Assembly (NCBI RefSeq): GCF_008119665.1
Contig: NZ_CP043046.1
Span: forward strand, 3,472,001-3,536,000
Direction of reading: 5' to 3'
DNA length: 64,000 nucleotides
Source: Pigmentiphaga aceris
GTDB lineage: Bacteria > Pseudomonadota > Gammaproteobacteria > Burkholderiales > Burkholderiaceae_B
This document shows positions 44,735 through 52,784 of this stretch, piece after piece; within the stretch, counting starts at the first letter, position 1, and the number at the start of each line of letters is the position of its first letter. A program made the position numbers and the translations under genes. The notes under the pieces are model-generated. The model was given only the letters and a program-made list of their open reading frames with translations, was not told the origin of the DNA and ran no database searches.

Positions 44735-46045
44735 ATGACGTCAGGGTCCGTTCCAAGCAAGTCAGCAGCAAAGAAGTCCGCAGGAACCAAGTCAGAAAAG
44801 GGGCAATCGGAAGCCAGCACCTCCGCACGCAGCGCCTCTGCCCATGCCGCAGTTCCTGCCCCCGTAGCGCCCCCGTCTACCGCCGCCGCCAACGCCCCCC
44901 GCATGCCCTATCACGTCGATATGCGCCGTGCCAGACGGGCCTTGGTACTGCAAGGTGGCGGTGCGCTGGGTGCCTATCAGGCGGGTGTGTTTGAAGTGCT
45001 GGCCGAACGGCCCGAACAGGCGGCCTGGGTGGCAGGTGTATCGATTGGCGCGATCAATGCGGCCTTGATTGTCGGCAACGCACCGGAACATCGGGTGGCC
45101 AAGCTGCGCGAATTCTGGGAACTGGTGTCGTCCGGCCCCGGACAGTCCTTGCCGCACGCAGCCGGGCCGCGTGCACTGCTCAATCAATGGAGCGCCGCCG
45201 CCAGCATTGTCATGGGCATTCCCGGCTTCTTCACGCCACGCATGTCGCCTGCCTTGCTGCTGGGTGGGAACGCCCCGCTGCTGAGCTACTACGACACCTC
45301 GCCCTTGAAATCCACCTTGGAACGCCTGGTGGACTTCGACCGTATCAACAGCCAGGAAATGCGCTTGTCGGTAGGCGCGGTCAATGTGCGAACCGGCAAC
45401 TCGGTCTACTTCGACAACACCCGTCAGAAGATCGGCCCTGAACACATCATGGCAAGCGGTGCCCTGCCGCCCGGCTTCCCACCCGTGCATATCGACGGCG
45501 ATGACTACTGGGATGGCGGCATCGTGTCGAACACGCCGCTGCAATACGTGCTGGATGAACATCCCCGCACTGAACCGCTGTTGGTGTTGCAACTGGACTT
45601 GTTCAGTGCGCGCGGACCCATGCCGCAAACCCTGGCCGAAGTGGCCGCGCGGCAAAAGGACATTCAGTACTCCAGCCGAACGCGCATGAACACCGATGTG
45701 CTGGCGGCCAACGTGAACCTGCAGCAGGCCCTGGCTGAACTGCTGGATCGCCTGCCCCCGCATCTGCGACAGGAACCTGCCCTGGCCGACTTGTGCACCC
45801 ACATGAAGCACGAGCCCATCGACATCGTTCACCTGATCTACCGCAACAAGCCTTTTGAGGTGGATGCGAAGGACTACGAGTTCTCGCGCATTGCCGTGCA
45901 TGAACACTGGGAAGCCGGGCTGCGCGACATGCGCACGACCTTCGAGCACCCGGAGTGGCTGCGCGCCGATGCCCAGGCAGGCGGAGTCACCACCTTCGAT
46001 CTGGCCGAACCTGGCCATATTCGGGTGACCCATCCAGGCAGTTAA
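44735..46045 (+). CDS. Patatin-like phospholipase (DUF3734-type)
   Basis: A 436-residue patatin-fold acyl hydrolase. The glycine-rich oxyanion box QGGGALGAYQAGVFE is at about 73-87, the nucleophile motif GVSIG has Ser103, and the partner aspartate is in WDGGIVSN (about 260), giving a complete Ser-Asp dyad. The C-terminal region (DVLAANVNLQQALAELLDRL, HLIYRNKPFEVDAKDYEFS) matches the DUF3734 extension common in these proteins. Residues 1-60 are a Ser/Ala/Lys-rich leader without a signal peptide. It precedes 3-hydroxybutyrate dehydrogenase by 108 bp, a pairing common in betaproteobacteria, so a role in PHB or lipid turnover is plausible. Confidence 0.9.
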   Translation: MTSGSVPSKSAAKKSAGTKSEKGQSEASTSARSASAHAAVPAPVAPPSTAAANAPRMPYHVDMRRARRALVLQGGGALGAYQAGVFEVLAERPEQAAWVAGVSIGAINAALIVGNAPEHRVAKLREFWELVSSGPGQSLPHAAGPRALLNQWSAAASIVMGIPGFFTPRMSPALLLGGNAPLLSYYDTSPLKSTLERLVDFDRINSQEMRLSVGAVNVRTGNSVYFDNTRQKIGPEHIMASGALPPGFPPVHIDGDDYWDGGIVSNTPLQYVLDEHPRTEPLLVLQLDLFSARGPMPQTLAEVAARQKDIQYSSRTRMNTDVLAANVNLQQALAELLDRLPPHLRQEPALADLCTHMKHEPIDIVHLIYRNKPFEVDAKDYEFSRIAVHEHWEAGLRDMRTTFEHPEWLRADAQAGGVTTFDLAEPGHIRVTHPGS

Positions 46046-46153
46046 TTCAGGCAACCAAGCCAGACAACCAAGCGAATTCCCAAGTTTCATCCTGGCGTCC
46101 GCGTGGACCCCAGGTCGTCTCCAAATCTCGACCAGCAAAGGAAGGAAGGCACC

Positions 46154-46936
46154 ATGCAACTCAAGGACAAAGTCGCATTCGTCACCGGATCGGCAGCCGG
46201 CATCGGCAAGGAAATCGCGGTCTTGTACGCCCGTGAAGGCGCCAAGGTCGTGATCGCCGACCTGAACAAGCAAGCCGCCGACGCCACCGCAGCCGAAATC
46301 GTGGCAAGCGGCGGTCAGGCAATCGGCGTTGCGGTAGACGTGACCGACGAAGCCCAGGTTGACGCCTCGGTAGCCGAAGCCGTGAAGGTGTTCGGTGGCA
46401 TCGACATCCTGGTCAGCAATGCAGGCATTCAGATCGTGCAGCCGGTAGACGAATTCAGCTACGCCGACTGGAAAAAAATGCTGGCCATCCACCTGGACGG
46501 CGCATTCCTGACCACCCGCGCCTGCCTGAAGCACATGTACGCGCAAGGCCGTGGCGGCAGCGTGATCTACATGGGTTCGGTGCACTCCAAGCTGGCCTCG
46601 GTACTGAAGGCCCCCTATGTGACCGCCAAGCATGGCCTGATCGGCCTGTGCAAGACGGTGGCCAAGGAAGGTGCCAAGCACGGCGTGCGCGCCAACGTCA
46701 TCTGCCCGGGCTTTGTGCGCACTGCCCTGGTGGAAAAGCAGATTCCCGAGCAGGCCAAGACATTGGGAATCTCGGAAGAAGACGTGATCAAAAAAGTCAT
46801 GCTGAAAGACACAGTGGATGGCGAATTCACCACCACGGCAGACGTGGCGCAAGTCGCGCTGATGTTTGCCGCGTTCCCGACCAATGCGTTGACCGGCCAG
46901 TCGCTGGTGGTCAGCCACGGCTGGTTCATGGAATAA
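46154..46936 (+). CDS. bdhA: 3-hydroxybutyrate dehydrogenase
   Basis: A short-chain dehydrogenase that interconverts 3-hydroxybutyrate and acetoacetate with NAD, the step after PHB depolymerisation. Length 260. TGSAAGIG (11-18) binds the cofactor, [14 protein letters not shown] follows, the catalytic serine is in YMGSVHS and YVTAKHG holds the Tyr-Lys pair. [17 protein letters not shown] and the C-terminal SHGWFME are typical of this enzyme. A strong AGGAAGG precedes the ATG at 46154. Confidence 0.93.
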   Translation: MQLKDKVAFVTGSAAGIGKEIAVLYAREGAKVVIADLNKQAADATAAEIVASGGQAIGVAVDVTDEAQVDASVAEAVKVFGGIDILVSNAGIQIVQPVDEFSYADWKKMLAIHLDGAFLTTRACLKHMYAQGRGGSVIYMGSVHSKLASVLKAPYVTAKHGLIGLCKTVAKEGAKHGVRANVICPGFVRTALVEKQIPEQAKTLGISEEDVIKKVMLKDTVDGEFTTTADVAQVALMFAAFPTNALTGQSLVVSHGWFME

Positions 46937-46991
46937 GCGAACGACTTCGTCTGAGCCGCTTGCAGGGGCTCAACGGACTGTTCGGCGTTGG

Positions 46992-47030
46992 CACGGCCCT
47001 TACCCTTGCGATACGGGTGTAAGGGCCGTG
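46992..47030 (+). terminator. Long hairpin after bdhA
   Basis: A perfect 12-bp stem CACGGCCCTTAC/GTAAGGGCCGTG with a 15-base loop that can pair further. No T-tract follows, so it may be a mRNA-stabilising or Rho-linked structure rather than an intrinsic terminator. Confidence 0.4.
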
Positions 47031-47150
47031 TGCACATTCAGGGGCCAAGCAACAACGTGTGGGCACTATTCCCCTGCCCCGCGTCGCCCTTCTCCCGGTG
47101 TGGCGGCCTGCCTTCGATACAATGCCGCACCGAAGAAAACAGGAGCTTTC

Positions 47151-47423
47151 ATGGCCCGCACCGTTCAATGCGTCAAACTCAAGCGCGAAGCCGAAGGCCT
47201 CGACTTCCCGCCCTATCCCGGTCCGCTGGGTACCAAGATCTGGCAAAGCGTGTCGAAGGAAGCCTGGGCCGAGTGGCTTGGCATCCAGACCCGTCTGGTC
47301 AACGAAAACCGCCTGAACCTGGCTGACAGCCGCGCCCGCAAATACCTGGCGCAGCAGATGGAACACTTCCTGTTCGAAGACGGCACCATCGAAGCCCAAG
47401 GCTACGTGCCGCCGTCGGCTTGA
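47151..47423 (+). CDS. yggX: Fe(II)-trafficking / oxidative-damage protection protein YggX
   Basis: A 90-residue protein of the YggX family, implicated in protecting iron-sulfur clusters from oxidation. Nearly the whole length matches: [20 protein letters not shown], then [25 protein letters not shown] and [15 protein letters not shown] single conserved cysteine (C7) is present. The ATG at 47151 is preceded by CAGGAG eight bases upstream; upstream codons are not conserved. Confidence 0.96.
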   Translation: MARTVQCVKLKREAEGLDFPPYPGPLGTKIWQSVSKEAWAEWLGIQTRLVNENRLNLADSRARKYLAQQMEHFLFEDGTIEAQGYVPPSA

Positions 47424-47467
47424 TGTCCGGTTTAGCGTCCTGTAGTTGCTAGCCCAGCTTGTGCAGC

Positions 47468-47501
47468 TTGCGATTCACCGCCGTCATGCATGGCGGTGAA
47501 T
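47468..47501. repeat. Hairpin repeat, copy 1 (34 nt)
   Basis: Stem ATTCACCGCC/GGCGGTGAAT with loop GTCATGCAT. It matches the copy at 48020-48053 at about 31 of 34 positions. The two copies flank the NTF2-like gene in the same orientation. It has no T-tract. Confidence 0.85.
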
Positions 47502-47576
47502 ATCGCTTGGTCATCAAGCTGATGTGTTCAAGCAAATGCGTTCAAGCAAGCATGCGGTTTATCGAGGATGTTCCCG

Positions 47577-47960
47577 TTGAGCAATGAAGTTCAAAGCAAT
47601 ATCGAATTCCCGGTTCAAATGCAGCTCGCCGCCTACAACGCGCGCGACATCGACGCATTCATGCCGTGGTGGGCCGATGATTGCCAGTACTACGCGTTCC
47701 CGTCCACCCTGCTGGCGAGCAGCGCCGCAGAGATTCGCGAACGTCACATCGAACGCTTCAAAGAACCCGACCTGCATGGGAAGCTGCTGACACGCATCGT
47801 CGTCGGCAACATGGTGATCGATCACGAGACCGTGACGCGCACTTTTCCGGAAGGAAAAGGCGAAATCGATGTGGTCTGCATCTACGAAGTCGAACACGGG
47901 AAAATTGCCAAGGCCTGGTTCAAGCTGAGCGAACGGCGTCTGTTGGCTGAAAGTCTTTGA
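47577..47960 (+). CDS. NTF2-like (SnoaL/steroid delta-isomerase fold) protein
   Basis: A 127-residue protein with the NTF2-like fold pattern: LAAYNARDIDAFMPWWADD near the start, STLLASSAAEIRERHIERF, then KGEIDVVCIYEVEHGKIAKA. Members bind small hydrophobic ligands or act as isomerases and hydrolases; no substrate can be read. A TTG at 47577 is used as start because GAGG lies eight to nine bases upstream of it. The ATG at 47568 overlaps that same GAGG and so has no usable ribosome site, but it cannot be excluded. The gene is bracketed by two copies of a hairpin repeat. Confidence 0.8.
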   Translation: MSNEVQSNIEFPVQMQLAAYNARDIDAFMPWWADDCQYYAFPSTLLASSAAEIRERHIERFKEPDLHGKLLTRIVVGNMVIDHETVTRTFPEGKGEIDVVCIYEVEHGKIAKAWFKLSERRLLAESL

Positions 47961-48019
47961 TGTGTTGATAGGTGCCGGCAAGGTGCCCAGTCAACCTGAT
48001 TGCCTGGCCCGCTGGCAGA

Positions 48020-48053
48020 TTGCGATCCACCGCCGTGATGCATGGCGGTGATT
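48020..48053. repeat. Hairpin repeat, copy 2 (34 nt)
   Basis: Stem CACCGCC/GGCGGTG around GTGATGCAT, with the same flanking TTGCGAT as copy 1. It lies between the convergent ends of the NTF2-like gene and the LysR gene. Confidence 0.85.
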
Positions 48054-48084
48054 TCTGAAAAGATAGCGTCAGCGCGATTACCTG

Positions 48085-48981
48085 TCAGACCAGGCGCGTC
48101 AGCAACCACTGCTTCAGCGCAAGTGCCCCAGCCGTCAACTCGACGTCGGCGCGATGGCACAGGTAGTAATCGCGCCCATCGTCCAGCGTTGCATCGAACA
48201 GCTTCACCAATGCGCCCTCGCGCAATTCACGCGTGATCAGCGGTTCTCGCATCAGCGAACATCCCAGCCCGGCCAAGGTGGCCGACAAGGTCAGTTGTCC
48301 ATCTTCCAACAGCAAGCCCGGCAAGGCCGCTGACACATTGCGCACGCCTGCCCGCGCAAACCAGTCGCCCCAGGTGGCGCGGTCCTCGTCGTGCAGCAAG
48401 GTTTCTTGCAGCAGATCATTGGCCGATGTGATCGGCCCGCGTCGCGTCAGGTATTCCCTGCTGGCCACCGCGACCATCGCCCCGGACATCACGCGCGTGC
48501 TTCGATATCCCTGCCATTGGCCGTCGCCGAAACGCACAGACAAATCGGCCGCATCGCTTGGATAGCTGCGGTGATTCGCATAAAGCATGTTCACGTCCAG
48601 GTCTGCGGACTCGGACAGGAATTCGTGCAGATGCGGGATCAGCCACCCCATTGCAAACAGCGGAATGACACTGATCGTTACTTGGCGCGCCGCATGGCGA
48701 TCACGCACTTGCGCCGTGGCCGCGCGCAGTACGGAAAACGCCGAGCGGATCGACCGATAGTATTCACGCCCTTCTGCAGTCAGCGCCAGATTGCGGCCGC
48801 TGCGCACAGTAAGCGGCGTGTGCACATGGGATTCCAGCAGGCTTAACTGGTGGCTGACGGCCGACGGCGTAATTGCCAATTCTCGCGCGGCAGCGGCAGC
48901 AGTTCCAAGCCGCGCGAATGCTTCGAAAGTGCGCACTGCACGCAAGGGTGGGTCTTGTACCAACTGTTCGATATTTTTCAT
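48085..48981 (-). CDS. LysR-type transcriptional regulator (GcvA-like)
   Basis: A 298-residue LTTR. The winged helix-turn-helix is at about residues 10-70 (LRAVRTFEAFARLGTAAAAA, ELAITPSAVSHQLSLLESH). The effector-binding domain starts near 95 (ARQVTISVIPLFAMGWLIPH), with the RFGDGQWQG motif typical of the GcvA/AmpR-like branch. The start is the ATG at 48981; a TTG one codon upstream is not needed. It is divergent from the eight-gene ABC transporter/CoA-ligase operon across an AT-rich 186-bp gap, so it is the likely regulator of that operon. Confidence 0.94.
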   Translation of the reverse strand: MKNIEQLVQDPPLRAVRTFEAFARLGTAAAAARELAITPSAVSHQLSLLESHVHTPLTVRSGRNLALTAEGREYYRSIRSAFSVLRAATAQVRDRHAARQVTISVIPLFAMGWLIPHLHEFLSESADLDVNMLYANHRSYPSDAADLSVRFGDGQWQGYRSTRVMSGAMVAVASREYLTRRGPITSANDLLQETLLHDEDRATWGDWFARAGVRNVSAALPGLLLEDGQLTLSATLAGLGCSLMREPLITRELREGALVKLFDATLDDGRDYYLCHRADVELTAGALALKQWLLTRLV

Positions 48982-49020
48982 CAATTGAATTTATCTATAT
49001 TCCGAGCGCGAATTCGCAGG

Positions 49021-49038
49021 TTTATATTTTCATATAAA
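49021..49038. promoter_or_regulatory. AT-rich palindrome in the LysR/ABC intergenic region
   Basis: TTTATAT-TTTC-ATATAAA, a perfect 7-bp inverted repeat, about 40 bp upstream of the LysR start. A candidate autoregulatory site or part of the LysR promoter. Confidence 0.4.
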
Positions 49039-49121
49039 CAAATACAAAACAAAGACTTATGAAACCATATAGAAATTAGAAATCGGTATTTGTTGAGCGC
49101 GCGGCGGCGAACCTAAGATTT

Positions 49122-49149
49122 ATTCAAGATTTTCTCAACCTTCTTGAAT
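49122..49149. promoter_or_regulatory. Inverted repeat just upstream of the ABC operon
   Basis: ATTCAAGA-N12-TCTTGAAT, a perfect 8-bp inverted repeat ending 18 bp before the first gene of the operon. Its symmetry and spacing fit a LysR-type recognition site. Its position so close to the start could mean repression, or that it forms an RNA hairpin in the leader. Confidence 0.5.
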
Positions 49150-49167
49150 CAGTAAGCAGCCGCCATC

Positions 49168-50778
49168 ATGTCCGATTTATCCCGCCGTCAATTCTTGCTG
49201 GCATCTGCCAGCGGTGCTGCGCTGTCCAGCGCACCTGCCCTGTCTTATGCAGCCGACGCCAGCGCCACGCCCAAGCGTGGTGGCACACTGGTGGCGACCT
49301 GGGGCGGCCTGGAACCGCAAGCCCTCTTCGTGCCGGCGGGTGGTGGCAACAGCCCGTTTTTCACCTCCACCAAGTTTTACGAGCGCCTGCTCAAACTCGG
49401 TACGGATTTGAAATTCCACCCGGTGCTGGCAGAAAGCGTCGAGCCAGCAAAAGATTTCCTGAGCTATACGGTGAAACTGCGCAAAGGCGTGAAATGGCAT
49501 GACGGCCAGCCATTCACGTCTGCAGACTTGGTATTCACGGTATTGCAGTACTGGAAACCGATTTCCGTCGGTGTGCCGCTGGCGGGCCTGAATGCAGCGG
49601 AAGCCACGGACGAACACACGGTGGTGCTGCGCTTTACCCAGACCATTTCGGAATTCGCGTTCAAGTCGATTCTGGCTGGCGTCGGCGGCTTGGTGATTCC
49701 CAAGCATATTTACGAAAAAGGCGACATCGCCACCAATGCGGCGAACAATTCGCCCGTGGGCACCGGCCCCTACAAATACAAGGAATGGGTGCGCGGCAGC
49801 CATGTGGAACTGGTGCGCAATGACGCCTATTGGGCACCGGGCCAGCCCTACCTGGACCGCCTGATCATCCGCTGGTGGCGTGACCCGGCGTCGCGTTCTG
49901 CCGCGTTCGAAGCAGGCGAGCTGCACCTGGCGGTATTCAACCCCTTCCCGCCGCCGGAAATCGAGCGCCTTGTGAAAACCGGCAAGTTCGTGGCGGAAAC
50001 CGGCGGCTATCAGAACGCTACCTGGCAGACCTACCTGCACTTCAACACCAAGAACGAAGTCACCAGCAAGGTCGAGGTTCGCCGGGCATTGCTGCAAGCC
50101 ATCAACCGCAAGTTCATTGCCGACACGGTTTACTTCAAGTACGCGGAACCCGGCATTGGTCCCGTGCGCCCGTCAAACGAACTGTTCTTCAACGCCGATA
50201 TTCCCACCTACCCCTTCGACCCGGAAAAGGCCAAGAAGCTGCTGGATGAAGCGGGTTATCCGGTGAAGAACGGTTCCCGTTTCACGGTGAAGGTGCTGGC
50301 ACCGGCCTGGTTCGAAGAGAACGTGAAGACCGGCAACTACATCAAGCAGGCGCTGACGGACATCGGCGTGAAGGTCGACCTGATCACCCCGGACCGTGCC
50401 ACCTCGCTGAAGCTGCTGTTCACCGATTACGACTTCGACATCGGTCTGACCAACAATGGCACGCCGCTTGAACTGGTACCCGAAGTGACCATGCTCTACA
50501 CCACCGACGGGATCATCAAGGGCGCGGCTTTCCGCAACAACAGCCGTTATTCCAACCCCAAGCTGGACGAGGTGGTGACACACCTGGCGCGCGAAGTGAA
50601 CTACGAGAAGCGCAAAGCCCTGGCCCACGAGTTCGCCCGGATCGCCAACACCGACGTGCCCCTGTTGCCACTGGTGGTCAACCGTTCCACCACGGTTGCC
50701 AGCAAGAAGGTGCACAACCACTCCAACGCCGCCAACTACACCGGCGAGTCGTGGGGCGACCTCTGGATCGACAGCTGA
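49168..50778 (+). CDS. ABC transporter substrate-binding protein (peptide/nickel type, SBP family 5), Tat-exported
   Basis: A 536-residue periplasmic solute receptor. The N terminus MSDLSRRQFLLASASGAA is a twin-arginine (Tat) signal with SRRQFL. Family 5 features are KWHDGQPFTSADLVFTVLQY, NSPVGTGPYKYKEWVRGSHV, RNDAYWAPGQPYLDRLI and YPFDPEKAKKLLDEAGYP. Such receptors bind oligopeptides, opines, glutathione or other bulky polar ligands; the ligand here is unknown. First gene of the operon. Confidence 0.93.
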   Translation: MSDLSRRQFLLASASGAALSSAPALSYAADASATPKRGGTLVATWGGLEPQALFVPAGGGNSPFFTSTKFYERLLKLGTDLKFHPVLAESVEPAKDFLSYTVKLRKGVKWHDGQPFTSADLVFTVLQYWKPISVGVPLAGLNAAEATDEHTVVLRFTQTISEFAFKSILAGVGGLVIPKHIYEKGDIATNAANNSPVGTGPYKYKEWVRGSHVELVRNDAYWAPGQPYLDRLIIRWWRDPASRSAAFEAGELHLAVFNPFPPPEIERLVKTGKFVAETGGYQNATWQTYLHFNTKNEVTSKVEVRRALLQAINRKFIADTVYFKYAEPGIGPVRPSNELFFNADIPTYPFDPEKAKKLLDEAGYPVKNGSRFTVKVLAPAWFEENVKTGNYIKQALTDIGVKVDLITPDRATSLKLLFTDYDFDIGLTNNGTPLELVPEVTMLYTTDGIIKGAAFRNNSRYSNPKLDEVVTHLAREVNYEKRKALAHEFARIANTDVPLLPLVVNRSTTVASKKVHNHSNAANYTGESWGDLWIDS

Positions 50779-50788
50779 TTCGCACCCC

Positions 50789-50822
50789 GACCGGCCCCAA
50801 GACCCCAGTCGTGGGGCCGGTC
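50789..50822 (+). promoter_or_regulatory. Intercistronic hairpin after the substrate-binding protein gene
   Basis: A perfect 10-bp stem GACCGGCCCC/GGGGCCGGTC with a 14-base loop, in the 97-bp gap before the first permease. There is no T-tract. Such hairpins commonly protect the upstream receptor mRNA so that more receptor than permease is made. Confidence 0.55.
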
Positions 50823-50875
50823 ATCCGTTTTCCTGTCGCCGCATGCCATGCCTGCGCGACAACTAGCCCGAACTC

Positions 50876-51844
50876 ATGAAATCCCTTCTTTTCCGGCGCG
50901 TCCGGCAGGTGATACCGCTGATCCTGGCGGTGATCGTGCTGAATTTCGTCCTGATCCAGCTCGCGCCAGGCAGCTTCCTGGATGTGATGTCGTCTGACGC
51001 CCAGATCACCGACCCGGTGATGATCGAACGCATGCGCGCCACCTACGGCATGGACCAGCCGGTGTACGTGCAACTGCTGAAGTACATCGGCTCGGTCGCC
51101 ACACTGGACCTGGGGTATTCGTATCGCCAGAACATGCCGGTGCTGGACGCGATCCTGTCTCGCCTGCCCGCTACCTTGTTGCTGATGTTCACCAGCATCG
51201 CGCTGGCTTTCGTGGCCGGCAGCGCAGCCGGCGTACTGGCTGCGGCACGCGTACGCACGGCCTGGGACAACACCGTGTCGACGATTGCCTTGCTGTTCTT
51301 CGCCGCGCCCGGCTTCTGGCTGGGCATCATGCTGACGATTCTGTTCAGCGTGCAGCTGGGCTGGCTGCCGGTGGGTGGCATGCGTACCGTGGGTGCCGCC
51401 ACCGACGGGCTGGCGGGTGCCATCGATGTGGCTCGGCACCTGGCCCTGCCCGCCATCTCGTTGGGCTTGTTCTACGCCGCCACCTATACCCGCGTGATGC
51501 GTGCGTCGGTGCTTGAAGTCGCCCGCCTGGACTTCGTGCGCGCCGCGCGCGCTCGCGGGCTGCGGGGCACGCAAGTCTTGTGGCGTCATACCGTGCGCAA
51601 TGCCTTGCTGCCCGTGGTGACGCTGCTGGGCCTGCAGCTCGGCACCGTCCTGGGTGGTGCGATATCCGTGGAAGCGGTGTTTGGCTGGCCGGGCATCGGC
51701 AGCTTGCTGCTGGACAGCGTGATGAGCCGCGACTACCCGGTGGTGCTTGGCATCATGGTGCTCAGTTCCGTGTTCACGCTGCTCATCAACACCGTGGTCG
51801 ATCTGGCTTATCTCAAGCTCGATCCGCGCATCTTGGCTCGTTGA
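50876..51844 (+). CDS. ABC transporter permease (DppB-like)
   Basis: A 322-residue inner-membrane permease with about six helices. The N-terminal segment RRVRQVIPLILAVIVLNFVL and LAPGSFLDVM fit the DppB/OppB group (the usual short region after the first helix with MRATYGMDQPVYVQLLKYIG). The EAA-loop region that contacts the ATPase is LDFVRAARARGLRGTQVLWR. It lies eight bases before the second permease. Confidence 0.93.
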   Translation: MKSLLFRRVRQVIPLILAVIVLNFVLIQLAPGSFLDVMSSDAQITDPVMIERMRATYGMDQPVYVQLLKYIGSVATLDLGYSYRQNMPVLDAILSRLPATLLLMFTSIALAFVAGSAAGVLAAARVRTAWDNTVSTIALLFFAAPGFWLGIMLTILFSVQLGWLPVGGMRTVGAATDGLAGAIDVARHLALPAISLGLFYAATYTRVMRASVLEVARLDFVRAARARGLRGTQVLWRHTVRNALLPVVTLLGLQLGTVLGGAISVEAVFGWPGIGSLLLDSVMSRDYPVVLGIMVLSSVFTLLINTVVDLAYLKLDPRILAR

Positions 51845-51852
51845 GGTTTTTC

Positions 51853-52752
51853 ATGACTGATGTTTCTCATCGCGCTGCGCAGGTCAACGCCGCGTCCCGG
51901 CAGGACTTCCCCGCTACCCCAAGCGCATGGCAACGGTTTGCCAGAAATCGCGGTGCACTCGCCGGTGCCGTGTTGCTGGCGGCGCTGGCAGTCACCGCGG
52001 CCCTCGCGTCCTGGTGGTTCGGCTCGGACCCGCTGCGCATGGTCGGCAGCCCCGAACTCTGGCCAGCTGCCGATGCCGCCTTTCCGCTGGGTACCGATTC
52101 CATGGGTCGCGACATTGCCGCGATGATGGCGCACGGCGCGCGCACCACCTTGCTGATGGGCCTGGGTGCCAGTGCCGTTGCCACCATGCTGGGCTTGCTG
52201 ATTGGCGCGGCGGCCGGCTACTACGGCGGCTGGGTCGACGACACGCTGATGCGGCTGCAAGAGCTGTTTCAGATCATGCCCAGCCTGATCTTCATCGTCA
52301 CGCTGATCTCCATCCTGGGCCCGACCATCGGCAACATCACGCTGGCTATCGGCATCGTGTCCTGGCCGTCGATTGCACGGCTTACGCGCGCCGAATTCCT
52401 GTCGCTGCGCGAGCGTGAATTCGTCACTGCCGGCCGCGCGCTGGGCATGGGCGGGCTGCGGCTGATCTTCCGGGAAATCCTGCCCAATGCACTGCCGCCG
52501 GTGATCGTGCTGAGTTCACTCACGCTGGCCACCGCGTTGCTGTTCGAAGCCGTCATTGCCTTCCTGGGCCTGGGTGATCCGAACGTGGCCAGCTGGGGCC
52601 GGCTGATTGGTGAAGGCCGAACGCTAATCCGCACATCTTGGTACATCTGCGCGATTCCCGGCGTGGCGATCATGCTCGCCGTCCTTGCCTTGAACCTGGT
52701 GGGCGACGGTTTGAACGACGCCTTCAACCCTCAACTCGACAAACACGCCTGA
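51853..52752 (+). CDS. ABC transporter permease (DppC-like)
   Basis: A 299-residue partner permease. It has the DppC/OppC-type N-terminal helix (GALAGAVLLAALAVTAALAS), the motif FPLGTDSMGRDIAAMMAHGA and the EAA loop REREFVTAGRALGMGGLRLI, then LPNALPPVIVLSSLTLATA. GAGG lies six bases upstream of the ATG at 51853. Upstream open codons overlap the first permease and are rejected. Confidence 0.93.
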   Translation: MTDVSHRAAQVNAASRQDFPATPSAWQRFARNRGALAGAVLLAALAVTAALASWWFGSDPLRMVGSPELWPAADAAFPLGTDSMGRDIAAMMAHGARTTLLMGLGASAVATMLGLLIGAAAGYYGGWVDDTLMRLQELFQIMPSLIFIVTLISILGPTIGNITLAIGIVSWPSIARLTRAEFLSLREREFVTAGRALGMGGLRLIFREILPNALPPVIVLSSLTLATALLFEAVIAFLGLGDPNVASWGRLIGEGRTLIRTSWYICAIPGVAIMLAVLALNLVGDGLNDAFNPQLDKHA

Positions 52753-52784
52753 CGGCCCCGGCCGCACGTATCTCTGGAGTCATC

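Noticed and set aside
44792..46918. Open frame of about 700 codons on the minus strand
   Set aside because: Antisense of the patatin and 3-hydroxybutyrate dehydrogenase genes; no recognisable motif and no ribosome site.
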